From Micromonospora cabrerizensis (GTDB lineage: Bacteria; Actinomycetota; Actinomycetes; Mycobacteriales; Micromonosporaceae), in NCBI RefSeq assembly GCF_022230955.1, contig NZ_JAKKFI010000065.1:1-64000 (forward strand): 64,000 bases of DNA, read 5' to 3'. The first letter of the stretch is position 1; each line of letters opens with the position of its first letter. This document shows positions 7,878 through 16,608 of this stretch, in pieces. A model generated the notes under the pieces. That model ran no database searches. It saw only the letters and a list, made by a program, of their open reading frames with translations, and was not told the origin of the DNA. The translations under genes and the position numbers were made by a program.

Positions 7878-10004
7878 ATGAGCGACCGCCCCCGGCTGCT
7901 CCCCCTGTTGACCGGCAAGCGCCACGGCACCCGTGACGCCATGACCTGTCTGTACCGCTGCGGAAACGCCTGTGACCACCCGGTGCCGAACACCTCCGAC
8001 AACGCGTACTTCGGAGACGTGGTGAACGCGGAGGTCACGCGGCGCGGTGTGGTCCGCGCCGGCGCGGTCGGCGCTCTGGTCCTCGGTTTCGGCGGCGCGA
8101 CGGCCGGTGCGCTCGCCGGCGCGGCCCCCGCCCTGGCCGCCCCCACCAACCCGGACGTCCCGGAGGCCTTCGGCTTCGGCCGTCCCGGCACCGGTGTCGG
8201 CAGCGGCGCGCTGACCTTCAAGCCGATCCCGCCGAACAAGCTGGACACCCTGGTCGTGCCGAACGGCTACGACCACGCCGTGGTGATCAAGTGGGGTGAC
8301 CCGGTGCTGCCGGGCGCGCCGGAGTTCGACGTGCACCACCAGACCGCGGCCGCGCAGTCCAAGCAGTTCGGTTACAACAACGACTTCGTGGGTGTGCTGC
8401 CGCTGGACAAGCAGGGCAGGCGGGCGCTGCTCGTGGTCAACCACGAGTACACCAACGAGGACCTGATGTTCCCGGGCTTCCCCGGTCTGGACGGGCTCTC
8501 CGTCGAGCAACTGCGCACCGCCATGGCCGCGCACGGCATGTCCGTGGTGGAGCTGGAGCGGGTCGCGGGCACCGGGCAGTGGAAGCCGGTCGACAAGGGC
8601 CCGCGGGCGTACAACCGGCGGGTCACCGCGCTGAGCACCAAGTTCGACCTGACCGGCCCGGCCGCCGGCTCCGCGTGGCTGAAGACCGCCGCCGACCCGA
8701 AGGGTCGTACGGTCGTCGGCACGCTGAACAACTGCGCCGGTGGCGTGACCCCGTGGGGCACGGTGCTCTCCGGCGAGGAGAACTTCAACCAGTACTTCGT
8801 CGGCGCCGACGCCGCCCCGGCCGAGCTGAAGCCGAAGCTGGACCGCTACGGCATCAGCACCGCCAGCCGCTACCCCAGCGGCAGCCGCAAGTGGGAGCGC
8901 GCCGACGAGCGTTTCGACCTGGCCAGGCACCCCAACGAGGCGCACCGGTTCGGGTGGATCGTCGAGATCGACCCGTTCGACCCGGAGAGCCGCCCGCGCA
9001 AGCACACCGCGATGGGCCGGTTCAAGCACGAGGGCGCGAACGTGATCGTGGCCAAGGATGGCCACGTGGTCGCGTACATGGGCGACGACGAGCGGTTCGA
9101 CTACCTCTACAAGTTCGTCTCGGACCAGAAGTTCATGAAGGGCAACTCCTGGGCGGCCCGCAAGCACAACCTGACCCTGCTGGAGTCCGGCACGCTCTTC
9201 GTGGCGAAGCTCGACCAGACCAGCGCCGCCGAGATCGACGGCACGGGCAAGCTCCCCACCGACGGCGCGTTCAACGGTCGGGGTCGCTGGATCAAGCTGG
9301 TCAGCGGCAACCGGTCGTTCGTCGAGGGCATGACCGCCGCGGACGTGCTCACCTTCACCCGGTTGGCCGGCGACAAGGTCGGCGCGACCAAGATGGACCG
9401 CCCGGAGGACGTCGAGCCGAGCCTGCTCACCGGCAAGGTGTACGTGGCGCTGACCAACAACACCAACCGGGGTGTGGGCAGCAACCCGAAGGCAGACGAG
9501 GCCAACCCGCGCATCGCCAACAAGCACGGGCAGATCCTGGAGCTGGTCGAGGACCGCAACGACAACACCTCGGAGACCTTCGCCTGGTCGTTGCCGATCG
9601 TCTGCGGCGACCCGACCGACGCGTCGACCTTCTTCGCCGGGTACGACAAGACCAAGGTCTCCCCGATCTCCTGCCCGGACAACGTCGCCTTCGACGCCAC
9701 CGGCAACCTGTGGATCTCCACCGACGGCAACGCGCTGGGCAGCAACGACGGCCTGTTCGCCACCGCCGTCGAGGGCCCGGAGCGGGGTCACCTCAAGCAG
9801 TTCCTGACCGTGCCGCTCGGCGCGGAGACCTGTGGCCCGTTCATCACCGGCGACAACCGGTCGGTCTTCGTCGCGGTGCAACACCCGGGTGAGATCACCG
9901 GCGCCTCGGTGGAGAACCCGGCCTCGAACTGGCCGGACGGCGACTACGCCAAGCCGGGCGTGGTGGTCACCTGGCGTCTGGACGGCGGCCCGGTGGGCAG
10001 CTGA
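7878..10004 (+). CDS. phoX: PhoX-family (DUF839) secreted alkaline phosphatase
   Basis: This 708-residue protein has a long N-region, then a twin-arginine signal (Arg55-Arg56 in VTRRGVVRAG) and an ALAA-type cleavage site near residue 85, so it is exported folded by Tat. The mature part carries PhoX features: NHEYTNEDLMFPG, the NNCAGGVTPWGTVLSGEENF segment and TKMDRPEDVEPS. PhoX enzymes hydrolyse phosphate monoesters with an iron-calcium cofactor. The start is the ATG at 7878 behind CTGGAGGC. The upstream PHO box fits control by PhoR-PhoP. A strong hairpin follows the stop. Confidence 0.92.
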   Translation: MSDRPRLLPLLTGKRHGTRDAMTCLYRCGNACDHPVPNTSDNAYFGDVVNAEVTRRGVVRAGAVGALVLGFGGATAGALAGAAPALAAPTNPDVPEAFGFGRPGTGVGSGALTFKPIPPNKLDTLVVPNGYDHAVVIKWGDPVLPGAPEFDVHHQTAAAQSKQFGYNNDFVGVLPLDKQGRRALLVVNHEYTNEDLMFPGFPGLDGLSVEQLRTAMAAHGMSVVELERVAGTGQWKPVDKGPRAYNRRVTALSTKFDLTGPAAGSAWLKTAADPKGRTVVGTLNNCAGGVTPWGTVLSGEENFNQYFVGADAAPAELKPKLDRYGISTASRYPSGSRKWERADERFDLARHPNEAHRFGWIVEIDPFDPESRPRKHTAMGRFKHEGANVIVAKDGHVVAYMGDDERFDYLYKFVSDQKFMKGNSWAARKHNLTLLESGTLFVAKLDQTSAAEIDGTGKLPTDGAFNGRGRWIKLVSGNRSFVEGMTAADVLTFTRLAGDKVGATKMDRPEDVEPSLLTGKVYVALTNNTNRGVGSNPKADEANPRIANKHGQILELVEDRNDNTSETFAWSLPIVCGDPTDASTFFAGYDKTKVSPISCPDNVAFDATGNLWISTDGNALGSNDGLFATAVEGPERGHLKQFLTVPLGAETCGPFITGDNRSVFVAVQHPGEITGASVENPASNWPDGDYAKPGVVVTWRLDGGPVGS

Positions 10005-10035
10005 CGTTTCCCTGGCGGTCCGGCGCTGGACCGCC

Positions 10036-10074
10036 CCGAGAGGCCCTCTCCCAGCCCGGGAGGGGGCCTCTCGG
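10036..10074. terminator. Bidirectional hairpin terminator between phoX and iclR-type gene
   Basis: The arms 10036-10052 (CCGAGAGGCCCTCTCCC) and 10058-10074 pair over 17 bases with one G-U wobble around a 5-base loop. It lies between two convergent genes and could stop both. There is no U-tract, as is common for actinomycete terminators. Confidence 0.8.
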
Positions 10075-10085
10075 CGTCGGTGCGG

Positions 10086-10868
10086 TCAGTTGTCGGAGGC
10101 GATGCCGTCGGCGACGCTGCGGGCCACCGTGAGCAGCTTGGCCCGCACCACCCGCGCGGAGGTCATCATCTCGCTGGCCGGCAACGCGCAGGCCAGCACG
10201 ACGCGGCGTTCCATGTCCTTGTCCGGCGCGACGAGCACCGCCGCGCAGGCCACCCCCTGACGGAACTGGCCCATCTCCAACTGCATACCGCGCCGGTCGC
10301 CGGCGGCCAGGTCGGCCTCGAACGTCTCGGTGGTGGTCAGCGTGGCGGTGGTGAACGGGCGCATGCCGTACTCCCGCAGGTAGCGGTTGCGCTGGTCGAC
10401 GGTGAGGGTGGCGAGCAGCGACTTGCCGAGGGCTGTCGCGTGCGCCCCCTCGTCGAAGCCGGGCACCAGCTCCTCCAGGTAGGGCGAGCGGTGCCCCTCG
10501 GCGACCGCCGTGAGGGCCACCTGACCGCCGACGAAGCGACCCAGGTAGTGGCTGTAGCCGGTGTCCAAAGCGGCCCGCCGCAGCGTCTCACCGACCGCTG
10601 GCGGGCCCCGGAACGCGGTCACCAGCTCCCGGTACCGGTCGGCCACCTCCAACCCCACGATGTACGTGCCGTCCTCGCGACGGATCACGTAACCCTCGTA
10701 GGCGAGGGTGCGGACCAGGTGGTACGTCGTGGCCACGGTCAGCTCACACCGTCGGGCGATCTGCTTGACGGTCAGGCCTTTCGGGGCGCGACCGACCGAC
10801 TCCAGCACCCGCAGCGCTCGGGACACGCTGCGGATCAGGTCCGAAGGTTCTGCCAAGGGGTCGCGCAC
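10086..10868 (-). CDS. IclR-family transcriptional regulator
   Basis: This 260-residue protein has an N-terminal winged helix-turn-helix (about residues 12-70: SRALRVLESVG, then VKQIARRCELTVATTYHLVR) and a C-terminal IclR effector domain (HATALGKSLLATL, then RGMQLEMGQFRQGVACAA). I placed the start at the GTG at 10868 because GGAGG lies 5 bases before it; an in-frame GTG two codons upstream lies inside that ribosome site. It is divergent from an MFS permease gene 153 bases away, so it may regulate that gene. The effector is unknown. Confidence 0.9.
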   Translation of the reverse strand: MRDPLAEPSDLIRSVSRALRVLESVGRAPKGLTVKQIARRCELTVATTYHLVRTLAYEGYVIRREDGTYIVGLEVADRYRELVTAFRGPPAVGETLRRAALDTGYSHYLGRFVGGQVALTAVAEGHRSPYLEELVPGFDEGAHATALGKSLLATLTVDQRNRYLREYGMRPFTTATLTTTETFEADLAAGDRRGMQLEMGQFRQGVACAAVLVAPDKDMERRVVLACALPASEMMTSARVVRAKLLTVARSVADGIASDN

Positions 10869-11021
10869 AACCACCTCCGCCGCCGGGGACTTACACCATA
10901 TGAAAAACAGGCCCGGTGCGAAATGCCTGTTCGGGTCGAGGATGCCAGATCACCATCCACAGGTTGTGCCCCGACCGTCACCAGGAGTGGTCTGAGCGAG
11001 TCTCACGTAGGTTTGCGGACG

Positions 11022-12251
11022 ATGACCAACAACGCCATCACCCCCGACCCGACCGTCGCCCCATCCCACCCGATCAGGGCGAGCGCCGGCGCAGTCGCCA
11101 CCACCGTGGCCTGCGTACTCCCCGTCTTCCTGCTCGGTGGTCTCGCCGTGCAGATGGGCAGGGACCTCGACTTCTCCCCGGCCGGCCTCGGCCTGGCCGT
11201 ATCCGTCTACTTCGGGGTCAGCGCGCTGGCCTCGGTGCCCTCCGGCCGCCTGGTCGAGCGGTACGGCGCGGCCCCGGTGGCCCGCTGCGGCATCGTGCTG
11301 GCCGCCGGGTCGATGCTGGCCGTGGCGGCTCTCGCCCGGTCGTACCCGGTGCTGGTCGGGTTGCTGGCGCTCAGCGCCGCCGCGAACGCGCTCGGCCAGT
11401 TGGCCAGCAACGCCGCGCTGGCCCAGCACGTGCCGGCCCGACGGCAGGGGCTGTCGTTCGGCGTCAAGCAGGCGGCCATCCCGGTCTCCACGCTGCTGGC
11501 CGGGGCAGCGGTGCCCACCATCGCGCTGACCGTCGGCTGGCGCTGGGCGTTCGTGGCGGCGGCCGTGGCCGCGACGACCACGCTGGCCGCCGTACCCCGG
11601 CAGGTGCCTCTGCGGGCTCGGCGGGCCGGCGCGACGCGCGCTGGCCGGGCCACAGCGGCGTTGGTGGTGGTCGGCGTGGCGGCGACGCTGGCCGCGGCCG
11701 CAGCGAACGCGCTGGGCACCTTCCTGGTGGACTCCGCGGCGGGCCGGGGCATGTCACCGGGCCTCGCCGGCCTCACCCTGACGCTGGGCAGCGCGATCTG
11801 CGTGACCGCGCGGGTGGGTGCCGGCTGGCTGGCCGACCGCCGTGTCACCGGTCACGTCGCCGTCATCGCCGCGATGCTGGTCGTCGGCGCGGCCGGTCTG
11901 GGCCTGCTCGCGATGACCGGCACGGTGGCGCTGGTCGCCGGCGTGGTGCTCGGCTTCGGCCTGGGTTGGGCCTGGCCCGGCCTGATGACCTTCGCGGTGG
12001 TCCGACTCCACCCGCAGTCACCGGCCGCCGCCACCTCGATCACCCAGACCGGGGTGTACGCGGGCGGCTGCCTCGGCCCGTTGACCCTCGGCCCACTGGC
12101 CGCCCACCTCGGCTACCCGGCCATGTGGACCGCGTCGGCGGTGTCCATGCTGCTGGCCGCCGTCCTCATGCTCTGCGGCGGCCGCCTGTTGACCCGCGTC
12201 GCCAACGCGGCGAGCCGGGGCGACGATCAGCTGGTGCGGTCGGCGATGTAG
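11022..12251 (+). CDS. MFS permease
   Basis: This 409-residue protein has about twelve hydrophobic helices, with the loop PSGRLVERYGAAPVARCG after helix 2 matching the MFS motif A (GxLaDrxGrrp type). It resembles cyanate/anion-type MFS carriers, but the substrate cannot be assigned. The ATG at 11022 follows TAGGTT by 8 bases and has no ribosome site, so it may be leaderless. Its 3' end overlaps the 3' end of the polyprenyl synthase gene by 25 bases in opposite orientation, so the two transcripts are antisense at their tails. The divergent IclR gene is a candidate regulator. Confidence 0.85.
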   Translation: MTNNAITPDPTVAPSHPIRASAGAVATTVACVLPVFLLGGLAVQMGRDLDFSPAGLGLAVSVYFGVSALASVPSGRLVERYGAAPVARCGIVLAAGSMLAVAALARSYPVLVGLLALSAAANALGQLASNAALAQHVPARRQGLSFGVKQAAIPVSTLLAGAAVPTIALTVGWRWAFVAAAVAATTTLAAVPRQVPLRARRAGATRAGRATAALVVVGVAATLAAAAANALGTFLVDSAAGRGMSPGLAGLTLTLGSAICVTARVGAGWLADRRVTGHVAVIAAMLVVGAAGLGLLAMTGTVALVAGVVLGFGLGWAWPGLMTFAVVRLHPQSPAAATSITQTGVYAGGCLGPLTLGPLAAHLGYPAMWTASAVSMLLAAVLMLCGGRLLTRVANAASRGDDQLVRSAM

Positions 12252-13312
12252 TCGCAGAGTGATTCGAGGGCGTGCCGGGACGGGCCCTCGGGCAGCGGGG
12301 CCAGGCGCGCACGGGCGTCCTCGGCGTAACTGCGCACGGTCTCCCGGGCACGCTTGAGCGCGGGGCTCTCCCGGAGCAGGCCCAACGCCTCGGCGTGCAG
12401 CGCGTCGTCGGTCAGCGGGCCGGTCGCCAGGATCTCCCGCAGCCGCACCGAGGACGCGTCGGAGTCGTCCGCCGCGCGGGCGTAGAGCACCGGCAGCGTC
12501 GGGACGCCCTCGCGCAGGTCCGTGCCGGGCGTCTTGCCCGACTGCACCGACTCGGAGGCGATGTCGAGCAGGTCGTCGGAGAGCTGGAAGGCGACGCCGA
12601 TCGTCTCGCCGTACCCGGCGAGCGCCTCCACGTGCTCGGCCGGTGCGCCACCGAACATGCCGCCGAAGCGTGCCGACGTGGCGATCAACGAGCCGGTCTT
12701 GTCGGCGATGACGTTGAGGTAGTGGGTCACCGGGTCGTCGTCGGCGCGCGGCCCGACCGTCTCCGCGATCTGGCCGTGCACCAGCCGGGCGAAGGTGCGT
12801 GCCTGCAACCGGACCGCCTCGGGCCCCAGGTCGGCGGCGATGTCCGCCGCACGGGCGAAGAGGTAGTCGCCGACCAGGATCGCGACCGAGTTGGTCCAGC
12901 GGGAGTTCGCGCTCGGCGCGCCCCGGCGGACGGCGGCCTCGTCCATCACGTCGTCGTGGTAGAGGGTGGCCAAATGGGTGAGCTCCATCACCACGGCGGC
13001 CGGAACCACCTGCGCCCCGGTGGGATCACCGAACTGGGCACCGAGCGCCACCAGCAGCGGCCGGAAACGCTTGCCGCCGGCCTCGAGGAGGTGCCGGGCG
13101 GCCTCGGTGACGAACGGGTCGGCGCTGGACACACTGGCCCGCAGCTCGACCTCGACCGTATCCAGAAGACCCAGCACGGACGCCTCGACGCGGGGATCGG
13201 CGAGGTTGAGGCCGAGCGCGCCGAACTGACTCGTGCTCGCCCGACCCCGCCGACCGCCGGAGCCGGAGGCACCTGAACGCTCGCCCGCCGGATTCACCAC
13301 ACCATCAACCAT
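12227..13312 (-). CDS. Long-chain polyprenyl diphosphate synthase (menaquinone side chain)
   Basis: This 361-residue trans-prenyltransferase has both Asp-rich motifs: the first, DDVMD, at residues 120-124 with the downstream RRG, and the second, DDLLD, at 246-250. It also has GGKRFRP at 79-85. The fifth residue before the first motif is Ala, and small residues there are known to allow long products, so a C35-C45 chain for menaquinone is likely. The first 30 residues are low-complexity and the true start could be slightly further in. It lies just downstream of the nuo operon but behind a strong terminator. Other menaquinone genes lie within the window, which supports the role. Confidence 0.88.
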   Translation of the reverse strand: MVDGVVNPAGERSGASGSGGRRGRASTSQFGALGLNLADPRVEASVLGLLDTVEVELRASVSSADPFVTEAARHLLEAGGKRFRPLLVALGAQFGDPTGAQVVPAAVVMELTHLATLYHDDVMDEAAVRRGAPSANSRWTNSVAILVGDYLFARAADIAADLGPEAVRLQARTFARLVHGQIAETVGPRADDDPVTHYLNVIADKTGSLIATSARFGGMFGGAPAEHVEALAGYGETIGVAFQLSDDLLDIASESVQSGKTPGTDLREGVPTLPVLYARAADDSDASSVRLREILATGPLTDDALHAEALGLLRESPALKRARETVRSYAEDARARLAPLPEGPSRHALESLCDYIADRTS

Positions 13313-13350
13313 GCCACACCCGTTCGACCTGCTCCGGGTCGGGGATACGC

Positions 13351-13388
13351 ACCGGGGGCCGGCGCGTGAACACGCGCCGACCCCCGGT
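13351..13388 (-). terminator. Terminator at the end of the nuo operon
   Basis: An 18-base stem (13351-13368 with 13371-13388) with one mismatch and a 2-base formal loop follows the nuoN stop by 15 bases. The stem includes ACCGGGGG and CGGCGCGTG arms. It has no U-tract. It should end the nuo transcript before the polyprenyl synthase gene. Confidence 0.8.
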
Positions 13389-13402
13389 GATCGAACCTTC
13401 CG

Positions 13403-14956
13403 TCATCGCACGAATTCGGCAGCTCCGGTGGCCAGATCGAGCAGCGGCGCCGGGGCGATGCCCAGCACCAGAGTGGCCAGCACACCGATCATCAGCGCGG
13501 CGGAGGTGAGCCCGCCGGGCACCGTGACGGTCGGGGTGGACTCGCCCGGCTCGGACAGCCACATCATCACCACGACCCGCAGGTACGGGAACGCCAGCAC
13601 CATGCTGGTCAGCACGCCGGCGATCACCAGCCAGGTCTGACCATTCTCCAGCGCCGGCCCGAAGACCGCGAACTTGCTCATGAAGCCGCTGGTGAGCGGA
13701 ATACCGGCGAAGGCCAGCAGGATGAAGGTGAACAGCGCGGCGAAGAACGGCGACCGACGACCCAACCCGGCCCAGCGGGACAGGTGGGTGGCCTCCCCGT
13801 CGGCGTCCCGCACCAGGGTCACCACCGCGAACGCGGCCAGCACCGAGAAGCCGTACGCGACCAGGTAGAACATCGTGCCGGCGAGGCCGTCGCGGCTCGG
13901 TGCCAGCACACCGACCAGCAGGTAGCCGGCGTTGGCGATCGAGGAGTACGCGAGCAGCCGCTTGATGTCGGTCTGGGTGACCGCGAGCACCGCGCCGATC
14001 AGCATGGTCAGCACCGCCACCGCGCCGAGGACCGGGGTGAAGTCCCAGTTGGCGTCGGTGAACGCGACGTGGAAGACGCGCAGCAGGGCGCCGAACGCGG
14101 CGACCTTGGTGCAGGCGGCCATGAAGCCGGTGACCGGGGTCGGCGCGCCCTGGTAGACGTCCGGGGTCCAGACGTGGAACGGTGCCGCCGCGGCCTTGAA
14201 GAGCAGCCCGATCGCGAGCAGCGCCATGCCGGCGAAGAGCAGCACCTGGCTGGCCGGGGACTCGCTCACCGCCGCGTGGATGGTGGCGAAGTCGACGCCG
14301 GCCGGCCGGCCCGGCATACCGGCGGTGAAGCCGTAGATCAGGGCCACGCCGAACAGGAAGAACGCGGAGGCGTACGCGCCGAGCAGGAAGTACTTCATCG
14401 CCGCCTCCTGGCTCAGCAGACGCCGGCGACGGGCCAGCGCGCAGAGCAGGTAGAGCGGCAGGGAGAAGACCTCCAGCGCGATGAACATGGTCAGCAGGTC
14501 GTTCGCCGCCACGAAGATCAGCATGCCGCCGATCGCAAACGTGGTGAGCGGGTAGACCTCGGTGAGGCCGTTGCGCCCCTCGGCCTGCCGCCGGTCGTCG
14601 GCCGACTCGGCGGTCACCGCGGCCTGGGCGACGAACGCCCCGCCGCGCTCGACCGAGCGGTCACCGATCAGCAGCAGCGCCATCGCGGCCAGCACCAGGA
14701 TCGCGCCCTGGAGGAACAGCGTCGGCCCGTCGATCGCGAGCGCCTGGCCGGCGGTGATGATCCGCTCGTCGGAGTTGAGGACCACCATGGTCAGGGCCGC
14801 GAGAACCGCCAGCAGAGCCAGCGTCAGCTGCACCACGTGCCGCCAGCGCCGGGGCACGAGGGCCTCGACGAGCACACCGAGCAACGCGGTGCCCAGCATG
14901 ATCAGGATCGGGGAGAGCGCCGCGTAGTCGATCGACGGCAGTTTCAGCTCGGTCAC
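13403..14956 (-). CDS. nuoN: NADH-quinone oxidoreductase subunit N
   Basis: This 517-residue membrane subunit has about fourteen hydrophobic helices and typical antiporter-like stretches: LEVFSLPLYLLCALAR, VWTPDVYQGAPTPVTGFMA, and LLAYSSIANAGYLLVG with the conserved lysine in TDIKRLLAYSS. It forms one of the three proton-pumping channels of complex I. It is the last gene of the operon. The GTG start at 14956 follows GAAAGG. The junction with nuoM is not an overlap but carries a 46-bp dispersed repeat. Confidence 0.97.
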   Translation of the reverse strand: MTELKLPSIDYAALSPILIMLGTALLGVLVEALVPRRWRHVVQLTLALLAVLAALTMVVLNSDERIITAGQALAIDGPTLFLQGAILVLAAMALLLIGDRSVERGGAFVAQAAVTAESADDRRQAEGRNGLTEVYPLTTFAIGGMLIFVAANDLLTMFIALEVFSLPLYLLCALARRRRLLSQEAAMKYFLLGAYASAFFLFGVALIYGFTAGMPGRPAGVDFATIHAAVSESPASQVLLFAGMALLAIGLLFKAAAAPFHVWTPDVYQGAPTPVTGFMAACTKVAAFGALLRVFHVAFTDANWDFTPVLGAVAVLTMLIGAVLAVTQTDIKRLLAYSSIANAGYLLVGVLAPSRDGLAGTMFYLVAYGFSVLAAFAVVTLVRDADGEATHLSRWAGLGRRSPFFAALFTFILLAFAGIPLTSGFMSKFAVFGPALENGQTWLVIAGVLTSMVLAFPYLRVVVMMWLSEPGESTPTVTVPGGLTSAALMIGVLATLVLGIAPAPLLDLATGAAEFVR

Positions 14957-14969
14957 AGTGCTGACCTTT

Positions 14970-15015
14970 CGTTCGCGACTGCGGGGCTCGCAAGCTCACT
15001 CCTCGCGCTCACCGG
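14970..15015. repeat. Dispersed 46-bp repeat, copy A, at the nuoM-nuoN junction
   Basis: On the coding strand this copy begins CCGG then TGAGCGCGAGGAGTGAGCTT and ends GTCGCGAACG. The TGA is the nuoM stop codon. It is identical to copy B (26659-26704) except for one base, and related to copy C (38379-38425). It fills the gap between two operon genes. Confidence 0.9.
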
Positions 15016-16544
15016 CCTGCCTCCTGGACGGTGCCGCCCACGGACGGCGCCGGGTCGGTTCTGCCGATGTCGTCCATCGTCGCCTGGACGGCCGGGTTGA
15101 TCACGTCAGTGACCGGCTTGGGGAAGAAGCCGAGCAGCACGATCAGCGCGATCAGTGGGGCGACCACGACCTTCTCGCGCAGGTTGAGGTCCCGGCGCAT
15201 GCCGTCGACCTCGGTGAGCGCCGGGTTGAGCGTGCCCTGGGTGGTGCGCTGCACCATCCACAGCACGTACGCGGCGGCCAGGATGATGCCGAGCGTGGCG
15301 ATGATCGCGACCGGCTTGTTCACCGTGAAGGTGCCGATCAGCACCAGGAACTCGGAGATGAACGGCGCCGTACCGGGCAGTGCCAGCGAGGCGAGACCGG
15401 CGAAGAAGAGCACCCCGGCGAGCACCGGGACCAGCTTGCCGGCCCCACCGAAGTCGCTGATCAACGCCGAGCCACGTCGGCTGATCAGCATGCCGACCAC
15501 CAGGAAGAGCAGGCCGGTGGCCAACCCGTGGTTGAGCATGTAGAGCACCGCGCCGGTGCCTGCCTGGGTGGTGAAGGCGAAGATGCCCACCCCGATGAAG
15601 CCGAAGTGCGCGATCGAGGTGTACGACACCAGTCGCTTGAGGTCGTTCTGACCGACCGCCAGCAGCGCGGCGTAGACGATGCCGATCACGCCCAGCGCCA
15701 GCGCCCACGGCGCGAACCACTTCGACGCCTCGGGGAACAACGGCAGGCAGTACCGCAGGATGCCGAACGTGCCGACCTTGTCCAGCACACCGACCAGCAG
15801 GGCCGCCGCGCCCGCCGGGGCCGCTCCACCGGCGTCGGGCAACCAGGTGTGGAACGGGAAGAACGGTGCCTTGATGGCGAACGCGATGAAGAAGCCGAGG
15901 AACAGCCATCGCTCGGTGCCGGTGCTGATGTCGACCTGGGACAGCGTCTGCCAGTCGAGGGTCTTGCCACCCACCACCCACAGGCCGATCACCGCGGCCA
16001 GCATGAACAGACCGCCGACGAGCGAGTAGAGGAAGAACTTCACCGCCGCGTACTGCCGCTGGTGGCCGCCGTAGCTGCCGATCAGGAAGTACATCGGGAC
16101 GAGCATGACCTCGAAGAACACGTAGAACAGGAAGACGTCGGCGGCTGCGAAGACGCCGATCATCGTGCACTCGAGGACCAGCAGCAGCGCGAAGTAGACC
16201 GGCACCGAGCGCTTCGACGACTCCGCGTCATGCCAGGACGCCAGGATCACCAACGGCACCAGCACCGCGATCAGCATCAGCATCACCAGCGCGATGCCGT
16301 CGGCGGCGAAGGTGAAGCTGATGCCCCAGTTCGGGATCCACGAGTACGACTCGCGGAACTGGAACCGCTGACCGTCGGCCTTGAAGCTGACCCACATCAC
16401 CACCGAGAGCACCAGCACGAGCAGCGACCAGGCGAATGCCACCTGCTTGGCCAGCTCCGGCCGGTGGCGCGGCAGGAAGGCCACCACCAGGGCGCCCACC
16501 AGCGGCGCCACGGTGAGCACCGAGAGGAACGGGAAGTTGGACAT
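15009..16544 (-). CDS. nuoM: NADH-quinone oxidoreductase subunit M
   Basis: This 511-residue antiporter-like membrane subunit has about fourteen helices, with VFLFYVFFEVMLVPMYFLIG carrying the conserved membrane glutamate, FHTWLPDA, and NDLKRLVSYTSIAHFGFI. It pumps protons in complex I. It ends at a TGA that is the first codon of dispersed repeat copy A. It is separated from nuoL by 64 bases with no repeat. The start at 16544 is the ATG reading MSNFPFLSVLT. Confidence 0.97.
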   Translation of the reverse strand: MSNFPFLSVLTVAPLVGALVVAFLPRHRPELAKQVAFAWSLLVLVLSVVMWVSFKADGQRFQFRESYSWIPNWGISFTFAADGIALVMLMLIAVLVPLVILASWHDAESSKRSVPVYFALLLVLECTMIGVFAAADVFLFYVFFEVMLVPMYFLIGSYGGHQRQYAAVKFFLYSLVGGLFMLAAVIGLWVVGGKTLDWQTLSQVDISTGTERWLFLGFFIAFAIKAPFFPFHTWLPDAGGAAPAGAAALLVGVLDKVGTFGILRYCLPLFPEASKWFAPWALALGVIGIVYAALLAVGQNDLKRLVSYTSIAHFGFIGVGIFAFTTQAGTGAVLYMLNHGLATGLLFLVVGMLISRRGSALISDFGGAGKLVPVLAGVLFFAGLASLALPGTAPFISEFLVLIGTFTVNKPVAIIATLGIILAAAYVLWMVQRTTQGTLNPALTEVDGMRRDLNLREKVVVAPLIALIVLLGFFPKPVTDVINPAVQATMDDIGRTDPAPSVGGTVQEAGR

Positions 16545-16608
16545 TATGCGGCCTTACCTCCGTCGTCACTGCGTGGTCCGCCGGCGGGGGCGGCCGGGAA
16601 CAGGTCGA

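Noticed and set aside
7821..9884. A 687-residue minus-strand open frame opposite phoX
   Set aside because: Low-complexity shadow translation; PhoX motifs and the Tat signal settle the strand.
13784..15100. Long plus-strand open frame opposite nuoN
   Set aside because: Composition is dominated by His/Gln/Arg/Gly, as expected for the complement of membrane-protein codons; nuoN is certain on the other strand.
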